A stretch of 11,230 bases of DNA, taken from positions 1-11,230 of the forward strand of contig JAKACL010000072.1 in NCBI GenBank assembly GCA_021821425.1. Direction: 5' to 3'. The stretch's first letter is position 1. Each line of letters opens with the position of its first letter. Source of the DNA: Pseudomonadota bacterium (GTDB taxonomy: Bacteria; Pseudomonadota; Gammaproteobacteria; Burkholderiales; Thiobacillaceae). A program made the position numbers and the translations under genes. Under the pieces are notes generated by a model, which searched no databases, had not been told where the DNA came from, and saw only the letters and a program-made list of their open reading frames with translations. Positions 6,039 to 11,230 of this stretch are shown here, one piece after another.

Positions 6039-6401
6039 ATGACCTCGCATCCCGCTCCTGCCCCGATCTTCGATACCTACCTCGAGCACTTCGACCGGGA
6101 CGTCATTGAAGCCTCGCACATGCTGCCGATGCTGGTCGATTTCTGGGCAGACTGGTGTCCGCCCTGCCGTGCGCTGACGCCGGTGCTGGAACGCGTGGTT
6201 GCGCACCACGCCGGGAAAATCCGCATGGCCAAGGTCGAGGTCGACGAGGGCGACAATATGAAGCTTGCCGGTCGCTACAGCCTGCGCGGCTTTCCCACCG
6301 TGCTGCTGTTCGTCAAGGGCGAGATCGTCGGCCGCTTTGCGAGCGCCAAGCCGGAACACTGGGTGCGCGAGTTCATTGCCGAGCACACCGATATTGAGTA
6401 A
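6039..6401 (+). CDS. Small thioredoxin (WCPPC active site)
   Basis: A 120-residue thioredoxin-fold protein, probably a cytoplasmic thiol-disulfide oxidoreductase that reduces protein disulfides with electrons from thioredoxin reductase. The motif LVDFWADWCPPCRALTPVLE (32-51) holds the redox cysteines C40 and C43. The dipeptide between them is Pro-Pro, not the Gly-Pro of classical TrxA, a variant often seen in secondary thioredoxins. The cis-Pro is P86 in RGFPTVLLF, and VDEGDNMKLAGRY matches the family's middle segment. There is no signal peptide. The ATG at 6039 fits the homologous N-terminus; a start at 5994 would add 15 unlikely residues. Neither start has a clear ribosome site. The end overlaps the PIN gene by 8 bases, implying coupled translation. 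Confidence 0.9.
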   Translation: MTSHPAPAPIFDTYLEHFDRDVIEASHMLPMLVDFWADWCPPCRALTPVLERVVAHHAGKIRMAKVEVDEGDNMKLAGRYSLRGFPTVLLFVKGEIVGRFASAKPEHWVREFIAEHTDIE

Positions 6402-6897
6402 GCCTGTGTGGGTGATCGATACCAACGTGGTACTCGATCTGCTGCATTTCGGCGATCCGGCCGCGGCGCCGATTCTGCGGGCGCTGGAAGACGGCCGCAT
6501 CGAATGCCGGGTGACGCCGGCGACGCTCCAGGAGCTGCGCCGGGTGCTGGTCTACCCGCAACTGCGTCTCGCGGCCGAGGTGCAGGCGAAAATCTGGGCG
6601 CGCTATCGCGAGCTCGCGCATTGCGTGAACGCGCCGTCGCCGAGTTCCCTGCCGCGTTGCCGCGATGCCGACGACCAGAAATTCCTCGAACTCGCCGACG
6701 CCGAAGGCGCGAGCGTGCTCGTCAGCAAGGATCGCGCGCTGTTGCGGCTCGCTCGCCGCCGCCTGCGCTTCCGCATACTCGATCCTCTCCAGGCGGCGTC
6801 CGGGCTGGCGACGGTCGATGCGATGCTTAGCCCTGCGCTTGAAGTGCATTCGGTGACAAAACCCTTATGCTCGCCGTCATCGCGCTGGCGACGCTGA
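6394..6897 (+). CDS. PIN-domain ribonuclease-like protein (COG1569-type, orphan)
   Basis: A 167-residue protein of the PIN fold, which cleaves RNA using metal held by acidic residues. The candidates are Asp9 in VIDTNVVLD, Glu47 in LQELRRVL, Asp91/Asp94 in CRDADDQKFLELA (the hallmark segment of this bacterial subfamily), and Asp113 in VSKDRALL. The fold ends near residue 131. The remaining 35 or so residues, which overlap the next gene, have no motif and may reflect loss of the original stop. The start is TTG at 6394 overlapping the thioredoxin stop; GTG at 6406 is an alternative. COG1569 members are often called toxins, but no antitoxin gene lies beside it, so it is either an orphan toxin or a housekeeping nuclease. 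Confidence 0.82.
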   Translation: MSKPVWVIDTNVVLDLLHFGDPAAAPILRALEDGRIECRVTPATLQELRRVLVYPQLRLAAEVQAKIWARYRELAHCVNAPSPSSLPRCRDADDQKFLELADAEGASVLVSKDRALLRLARRRLRFRILDPLQAASGLATVDAMLSPALEVHSVTKPLCSPSSRWRR

Positions 6898-7163
6898 TCG
6901 AGGACACCATCGAAGTGGAGGTGATGATCGCCAAGGGCACGGTGATGCTGGCCGATCTGCTGCTGCTTTTCTTCTATCTCGAAATTTTCGCCATGGTCGG
7001 CGTGTACTTCTGTTCCGGTCAGTTGCCGGGCGGCGGTAGTGCTGCTGATCCGCTGCGGCCCCGTGCGTTACCCCTACGGCGAACTGCCGCAAAGTGCGGA
7101 CGTCCGCGAGCCGCCCTCAGCTCGCTGAACGCCGGAACAGTTGCAGGCGCGCCGCCTCGCTGA
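6867..7163 (+). pseudogene. Truncated PsiE-like membrane protein
   Basis: The first 50 or so residues match the phosphate-starvation-inducible E (PsiE) family as I know it: LAVIALATLIEDTIEVEVMI, then VMLADLLLLFFYLEIFAMVGVYFCSGQLP, two hydrophobic membrane segments. Family members continue with a VRYPLYI-like segment and further helices. Here the frame instead becomes Arg/Pro/Ala-rich and stops at 7161-7163, inside the opposing nhaR gene. A GTGCGTTACCCCTAC (V-R-Y-P-Y) occurs at 7063-7077 in a different frame, 34 bases after the LP codons, as if an insertion had broken the gene. The usual N-terminal residues are also missing, and the start overlaps the PIN gene by 31 bases. It is probably non-functional. 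Confidence 0.6.
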
Positions 7164-8022
7164 TCGCGACCACGGCCGGATGGCGCAGCCGCCGCTCCAC
7201 CGAAATCGCGAAAAAGCGCTCCCGCACCTCCTGCGTCTCGCCCACCTGCTTCATTCCCGGCGGCAGCGCCGCCGCCACTTCGCGCGTCATCGGCACAGGG
7301 AACACACCGGCGCCGGCGCTGCCAAATGCATACATCAGTGCGCTGTCGTCGAATTCGCCAACGATGGCAGGAACCACGTCCTGGCGTTCGAGCCAGCGCA
7401 GCAGCGGCGCGCGGAGGGCGCTTTCTTCCCCCGGCAGCAGCAGCGGCACCTCATGCAGGCAGCGTGGAAAAGGCCCCTTGATGCGGGCGGCCAGCGCGGC
7501 GGCGGCGAAGAACCCGACGCCGCACTCGCCGAGCGGGTGGCTGTAACCCTTGACGTCCATGTTCGCCGGCAGCGGCCGATCGGCCAGCACCATGTCGAGA
7601 CGGTGGATCGCGAGATCGGCGACCAGCCGTTCCAGACGGTTCTCGGTGCACACCAGCCGCGCCGGCTCGTCGAGCGAGAGTCCGGGCGCGAGCAGCTGGT
7701 GCGCGATGCTCTTCGGCACGGCATCGGCGACGCCGACGCGGAACGGTACCAGGCGTGCGCCGGTGCGGTTGAGCAGGGCGTCTTCCAGTTCGGCGCTGAC
7801 CTGAAAGATCTCCTCGGCGTAGGAAAGCGCAAGCTGCCCGGCATCGGTCAATTCCATCCGTTTGCCGCTGCGGCGAAACAGCGGGGTGCCGAGGCGCTGT
7901 TCGAAGGCCGTGATCTGTCCGGACAGGGTCTGCGGCGTGAGATGCAGCTTCTCCGCAGCACGATTCACCGCGCCGGCCTTGGCGACCGCGTGAAAGTAGT
8001 AGAGGTGCTTGAAATTGAGCAT
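7117..8022 (-). CDS. nhaR: NhaR-type LysR-family transcriptional regulator
   Basis: A 301-residue LysR regulator close to Escherichia coli NhaR, the sodium-responsive activator of the Na+/H+ antiporter gene nhaA. The N-terminus MLNFKHLYYFHAVAKAGAV and the winged helix-turn-helix RAAEKLHLTPQTLSGQI (21-37) followed by EQRLGTPLF mirror NhaR, including the LTPQT recognition helix. The effector domain shows VGVADAVPKSIAHQLL (97-112), HRLDMVLADRPLP, LGECGVGFF, LLLPGEESALR and GEFDDSALMYAFG, all NhaR-specific segments. The ATG at 8020-8022 is preceded by AAGG. No nhaA is in the window; instead the gene is divergent from htpX, with ATTCGA-type repeats in the shared gap. It converges with the PsiE remnant, overlapping by 47 bases. 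Confidence 0.88.
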   Translation of the reverse strand: MLNFKHLYYFHAVAKAGAVNRAAEKLHLTPQTLSGQITAFEQRLGTPLFRRSGKRMELTDAGQLALSYAEEIFQVSAELEDALLNRTGARLVPFRVGVADAVPKSIAHQLLAPGLSLDEPARLVCTENRLERLVADLAIHRLDMVLADRPLPANMDVKGYSHPLGECGVGFFAAAALAARIKGPFPRCLHEVPLLLPGEESALRAPLLRWLERQDVVPAIVGEFDDSALMYAFGSAGAGVFPVPMTREVAAALPPGMKQVGETQEVRERFFAISVERRLRHPAVVAISEAARLQLFRRSAS

Positions 8023-8033
8023 GACCGCCTTAT

Positions 8034-8091
8034 ATTCGAAAAACTCGAATCATATTCGCATAAAAATCGAATTTCTGCGGGATCGATTCGA
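8034..8091. promoter_or_regulatory. Cluster of ATTCGA/TCGAAT half-sites, candidate NhaR operator
   Basis: Five half-sites lie in the nhaR/htpX gap: ATTCGA 8034-8039, TCGAAT 8045-8050, ATTCG 8054-8058, TCGAAT 8067-8072 and ATTCGA 8086-8091. The first pair is a perfect inverted repeat with a 5-base spacer and contains TTC-N9-GAA, matching the general T-N11-A box of LysR proteins. The second pair repeats the motif with a wider spacing. The cluster is placed to control both divergent genes. On minus, TATGAT and TATAAG near 8030-8055 could be nhaR -10 elements; on plus, TATCCT at 8095-8100 could be the htpX -10. That NhaR is the binder is inferred from position. Confidence 0.6.
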
Positions 8092-8142
8092 GCGTATCCT
8101 GTGTCTGTCGTGTCCTAATCCCTCGATGAGGAGAACCCTTCC

Positions 8143-9018
8143 ATGAAACGCATCGTATTATTCCTGGCCACCAACCTGGCCATCGTGCTGGTGCTGTCGC
8201 TCACCATGCGCATTCTGGGCGTCGAGCCCTATCTCACCGCGCAGGGACTGAATCTCACCTCGCTGCTGATTTTTGCCGCGGTGATGGGCTTTGGCGGTTC
8301 GCTGATTTCGCTGGCGATCTCGAAGTGGATGGCGAAGAAGTCGATGGGCGTGCAGGTAATCGAGACGCCGTCGAACTCGACCGAGTTCTGGCTGGTTGAA
8401 ACGGTGAGGAAATATGCCGCCGACGCCGGCATCGGCATGCCCGAAGTCGGGATTTTCCCTTCGCCCGAGGTCAACGCCTTCGCCACCGGCATGAACAAGA
8501 ACAACGCGCTGGTTGCGGTGTCGGCGGGCCTCTTGCAAACCATGACGCGCGAGGAGGCCGAGGCGGTGATCGGCCATGAAATCGCCCACGTCGCCAACGG
8601 CGACATGGTCACGCTGGCGCTGATCCAGGGCGTGGTCAACACCTTCGTCATGTTCCTGTCGCGCGTCATCGGCCATACCGTCGACCGCGTCGTGTTCAAG
8701 AACGAGAACGGCCACGGCCCGGCGTTTTTCGTCACCATGATCGTCGCCGAACTGGTGCTTGGCATCCTCGCCTCGATCATCGTCATGTGGTTCTCGCGCC
8801 AGCGCGAATTCCGCGCCGACCGCGGCGGCGCCTCGCTCGCCGGCAAGGGCGCGATGATCGCCGCGCTGGAGCGTCTGGCGAGCCTGCACCCGCACCCGCT
8901 GCCCGACAAGATGGCGGCGTTCGGCATCGCCGGCGGCGGCGCCAGCGGCTTGAAGCGTCTGTTCATGACGCACCCGCCGCTGGAAGAGCGCATCGCCGCC
9001 CTGCGCGCGGTGCAGTAA
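8143..9018 (+). CDS. htpX: HtpX membrane zinc metalloprotease
   Basis: A 291-residue M48-family inner-membrane endopeptidase that degrades misfolded membrane proteins together with FtsH in envelope stress. Two N-terminal membrane segments (about 4-24 and 38-60) precede the catalytic domain. HEIAH (145-149) gives the zinc ligands H145 and H149 and the catalytic E146, and the third ligand is E222 in [13 protein letters not shown]. Two more hydrophobic segments flank 160-178 and 196-216. The C-terminus [12 protein letters not shown] is a family hallmark. Length and order match E. coli HtpX. AGGAG (8129-8133) lies 9 bases before the ATG. It is the first gene of an apparent operon, with 24 bases to alx and 120 bases to the divergent nhaR. 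Confidence 0.96.
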   Translation: MKRIVLFLATNLAIVLVLSLTMRILGVEPYLTAQGLNLTSLLIFAAVMGFGGSLISLAISKWMAKKSMGVQVIETPSNSTEFWLVETVRKYAADAGIGMPEVGIFPSPEVNAFATGMNKNNALVAVSAGLLQTMTREEAEAVIGHEIAHVANGDMVTLALIQGVVNTFVMFLSRVIGHTVDRVVFKNENGHGPAFFVTMIVAELVLGILASIIVMWFSRQREFRADRGGASLAGKGAMIAALERLASLHPHPLPDKMAAFGIAGGGASGLKRLFMTHPPLEERIAALRAVQ

Positions 9019-9042
9019 ACGTCAGCCCAGCCGAGGATGAAT

Positions 9043-10023
9043 ATGGAAACCGCACTGAATATCGGCGAACCCTGGATGTGGGCGACGTTCGTCGGTTTCG
9101 TGCTGGTGATGCTGGCCGTCGACCTTTTCCTGGTCGGCGGCAACAAGGCGCACAAGGTCGGCTTCAGGGAAGCGGCCGCGTGGTCGTTCGTGTGGTTCGC
9201 GCTCGCCATGCTGTTCAACCTCGGCCTGTGGTGGTATCTCAAGGGGGCGTACGGTAGCGAGGTGGCCGACGTCAAGGCGATGGAGTTCCTGACCGGCTAC
9301 CTGATCGAGAAATCGCTCGCGGTCGACAACATCTTCGTCTTCCTGATGATCTTCACCTTCTTCGTCGTGCCGGCGGAGTACCAGCGGCGCGTGCTGATCT
9401 ACGGCGTGATCGGCGCGATCGTCATGCGCGCGATCATGATCCTGGCCGGAGCCTGGCTGGTGAAGGAATTTCACTGGATCCTCTACCTGTTCGGCGCCTT
9501 CCTCGTCATCACCGGCATCAAGATGCTGATGTTCGCCGAGGCCGAGTCGGACTTGTCGAAAAATCCGCTGCTCAACTGGATCAAGCGTCATATCCGGATG
9601 ACGCCGGACTATCGCGGGGAAAAGTTCTGGGTCGTCGAGAACGGCGCGCGAGTATTCACGCCGCTGTTCCTCGTGCTGATCATGATCGAAATCTCGGACC
9701 TGATTTTCGCGGTCGACTCGATCCCCGCGATCTTCGCGATCACCACCGACCCCTTCATCGTGTTCACCTCGAACATCTTCGCCATCCTCGGCCTGCGGGC
9801 GATGTATTTCATGCTGGCCGGCATGGCCGACCGCTTCCACCTGCTGAAGTACGGCCTGGCGATGGTGCTGGTGTTCGTCGGCGCCAAAATGCTGATCGTC
9901 GACTTCTACAAGATCCCGGTGGGCCTGTCGCTGGGTATCGTCGGCCTCATCATCGCCACCTTCATGTTCGCCAGCCTGTGGGTCACGCGCAAGCCGGCAG
10001 GCGGCACGCCGTCGCAGGAGTGA
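9043..10023 (+). CDS. Alx/TerC-family membrane protein
   Basis: A 326-residue integral membrane protein of the TerC family with about nine hydrophobic segments. The two characteristic acidic motifs are EKSLAVDNIFVF (89-100) and MIEISDLIFAVDSIPA (214-229), plus an early Asp in VMLAVDLFLVGG. They form the likely metal path. E. coli Alx, the nearest named relative, is induced at alkaline pH and linked to manganese export; TerC relatives are linked to tellurite resistance and to metal loading of exported enzymes. ATG at 9043 is chosen because GAGGA (9033-9037) is 5 bases upstream; the ATG at 9037 overlaps that site, so only two residues differ. The 24-base gap to htpX leaves no room for a pH-sensing riboswitch such as that before E. 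coli alx. Metal specificity is not decidable from sequence. Confidence 0.93.
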   Translation: METALNIGEPWMWATFVGFVLVMLAVDLFLVGGNKAHKVGFREAAAWSFVWFALAMLFNLGLWWYLKGAYGSEVADVKAMEFLTGYLIEKSLAVDNIFVFLMIFTFFVVPAEYQRRVLIYGVIGAIVMRAIMILAGAWLVKEFHWILYLFGAFLVITGIKMLMFAEAESDLSKNPLLNWIKRHIRMTPDYRGEKFWVVENGARVFTPLFLVLIMIEISDLIFAVDSIPAIFAITTDPFIVFTSNIFAILGLRAMYFMLAGMADRFHLLKYGLAMVLVFVGAKMLIVDFYKIPVGLSLGIVGLIIATFMFASLWVTRKPAGGTPSQE

Positions 10024-10027
10024 GTCA

Positions 10028-10738
10028 ATGAGCGACACCGCTGGCCAGACCGGGCGATCCGGCAACTCCCTGATCGAGCTCGCCTTCACCATCGTCGCGC
10101 CCGCGCTGATCCTGATGAAATTCAGCGGCGATGACGCGCTCGGCACGGTGAACGCGCTGCTCGTCGCGCTCGCCTTTCCCCTCGGCTGGGGTGCGCTGGA
10201 ATGGGTGCGTCGCGGCAAGCCGGGCTGGCTCGCGGCGCTGGGGCTGGTCAGCGTGCTGCTCACCGGCGGCATCGGCCTGCTGGCGCTCGACCCGCAGTGG
10301 CTGGCAATCAAGGAAGCAGCGGTGCCCGGCGCGATCGGGCTGGCCGTGCTGGTCTCGGCGCGTACCCGCTACCCGCTGGTGCGCACGTTGCTCTATAACC
10401 CGACGCTGGTCGACGTCACGCGCGTGCAGCAGCAGCTGGACGAACGCGGCACCGCCGACGTGTTCGAGCAGCGCCTGCTGCTGGCCAACTCGCTGCTGGC
10501 GAGCACGTTTTTCTTTTCGTCCGCGATGAATTACGCGCTGGCGACCTGGATCGTCACCAGTCCTGCGGGCAGTGCGGCGTTCAACGAGGAGCTGGGGCGG
10601 CTGACGCTGTTGAGTTATCCGATGATCGCCTTGCCGTCGATGCTGATGATGATGGCGGTGCTGATCTTCCTGGCACGGACGGTGCACAGCCTCACCGGCC
10701 TCAAGTTCGCCGAGATGCTGCACGCCGCGCGTCAGTAA
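10028..10738 (+). CDS. VC0807-family integral membrane protein
   Basis: A 236-residue membrane protein of unknown biochemical role. Hydrophobic segments lie at about 16-31, 39-56, 67-86, 97-110, 152-175 and 196-216. The segment LVSVLLTGGIGLLALDPQWLAIKEAAVPGAIGLAVLVS (73-110) is the conserved centre of the VC0807 family as I know it. A soluble loop with QQQLDERG sits between segments four and five. The ATG is 4 bases after the alx stop, and its AGGAG ribosome site lies within the last alx codons, so the two are translationally coupled. The tight coupling suggests a shared role in the same membrane stress response, but this is inference. Confidence 0.8.
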   Translation: MSDTAGQTGRSGNSLIELAFTIVAPALILMKFSGDDALGTVNALLVALAFPLGWGALEWVRRGKPGWLAALGLVSVLLTGGIGLLALDPQWLAIKEAAVPGAIGLAVLVSARTRYPLVRTLLYNPTLVDVTRVQQQLDERGTADVFEQRLLLANSLLASTFFFSSAMNYALATWIVTSPAGSAAFNEELGRLTLLSYPMIALPSMLMMMAVLIFLARTVHSLTGLKFAEMLHAARQ

Positions 10739-10793
10739 GCGCGGCCGACTGGGGGATAATGGGCGGATTTCGCCGCTTCCGTCGCGACTCCCT

Positions 10794-11230
10794 ATGGACC
10801 TGACCCCCGCCCTGCTGCAGCTCGCCACCCAGGCGCTCGACCTGGTGCTGGATTTCAAGCGTCCGGCCGATGCCGTGCTGACTGCATTTTTTCGCGAACA
10901 CAAGAAGCTCGGCGCGCGCGATCGCGCCTTCGTGGCCGAGGCCGTGTTCGGCGTGCTGCGGCGCTACCGCTATCTGTCGGTGGTGGTGCCGGCGGCCAAC
11001 CCGCGCACCCTGATCATCGCGTGGCTGATCAAGTCGCGCGGCATGAGCGGCGCGACACTGGAACAGTTTGCGCGGCCCGAACTGATCGACCACATCCGCA
11101 ATGCCCAAACCGGCGACCTGTCGCTGGCGGTGGCGGCCGAACTGCCCGACTGGGTGCTCGAAAAGCTGCAGCAGTCGATGAACGACGCCAACATCCTCGC
11201 GCTCGGCCGCGCGCTGCAGCAGCCGGCGCC
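10794..11230 (+). CDS. RsmB/NOP-family RNA (cytosine-C5) methyltransferase, N-terminal part
   Basis: The open frame runs 145 codons from ATG at 10794 and off the right edge. The visible part is the NusB-like RNA-binding domain that precedes the SAM-dependent Rossmann domain in RsmB-type enzymes, which methylate C967 of 16S rRNA. Recognisable parts are LVLDFKRPADAVLTAFFREH (19-38) and LGARDRAFVAEAVFGVLRRY (41-60), then AAELPDWVLEKL (115-126), which usually leads into the catalytic domain. The catalytic cysteines and SAM motif lie beyond the window. A GATAAT at 10755-10760 could be a -10, but no good -35 or ribosome site is visible. It follows the VC0807-family gene by 55 bases and may be partly co-transcribed with it. 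Confidence 0.8.
   Translation, partial: MDLTPALLQLATQALDLVLDFKRPADAVLTAFFREHKKLGARDRAFVAEAVFGVLRRYRYLSVVVPAANPRTLIIAWLIKSRGMSGATLEQFARPELIDHIRNAQTGDLSLAVAAELPDWVLEKLQQSMNDANILALGRALQQPA

Noticed and set aside
9022..10311. 429-codon minus-strand open frame rich in His, Asp, Glu and Gln
   Set aside because: It is the antisense shadow of the Alx/TerC and VC0807-family genes, which have clear membrane-family motifs and ribosome sites on plus.
10725..10744. CCGCGC/GCGCGG hairpin spanning the VC0807-family stop codon
   Set aside because: The stem is only 6 bp with an 8-base loop and no T-run, so a terminator call is not supported.
1..11230. Search for CRISPR arrays, tRNA or rRNA genes, transposases and long terminal repeats
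   Set aside because: No regularly spaced direct repeats, tRNA-like folds, rRNA signatures or transposase motifs were seen by eye on either strand.

Overview
The window looks like a chromosomal segment of a GC-rich betaproteobacterium (Rhodocyclales / Nitrosomonadales / Thiobacillus-like). This rests on high GC with strong third-position G/C, an NhaR-type LysR regulator, HtpX, an Alx/TerC protein, a VC0807-family membrane protein and the start of an RsmB/NOP-type rRNA methyltransferase. A decayed CbbR-like LysR fragment hints at an autotrophic lineage. No complete mobile element, tRNA, rRNA or CRISPR array is visible.

Left third (1-4692): after the last codons of an unidentified gene and about 240 bases with no recognisable gene comes a SulP anion transporter with a STAS domain (minus). 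A small ribbon-helix-helix regulator (plus) is divergent from it. Next is a 382-residue protein (minus) whose N-terminal half matches my recollection of the LCIB/C-type beta-carbonic anhydrases of algal carbon-concentrating mechanisms. Divergent from that gene are a trypsin-like serine protease without a signal peptide and a 100-residue orphan (plus), with a hairpin after them. The SulP/regulator gap holds a perfect 7+7 inverted repeat and a palindromic -10 core. A SulP transporter next to a carbonic-anhydrase-like protein suggests a dissolved-inorganic-carbon uptake or retention locus. This is the most interesting hypothesis here, but it is an inference from sequence pattern and position.

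Middle (4726-5990): about 1.25 kb of decayed sequence. It holds a CbbR-like effector-domain fragment, an unrecognised plus-strand remnant broken by a stop, a four-cysteine zinc-ribbon tail in another frame, and a short minus-strand tail.

Right half (6039-11230): a small thioredoxin overlaps an orphan PIN-domain protein, which overlaps a truncated PsiE-like membrane protein. Then comes nhaR (minus), divergent from an apparent htpX - alx/terC - VC0807-family operon (plus) across a 120-bp gap with five ATTCGA-type half-sites. This arrangement fits a sodium/alkaline-pH and envelope-stress unit controlled by NhaR. The window ends inside an RsmB/NOP-family methyltransferase gene.
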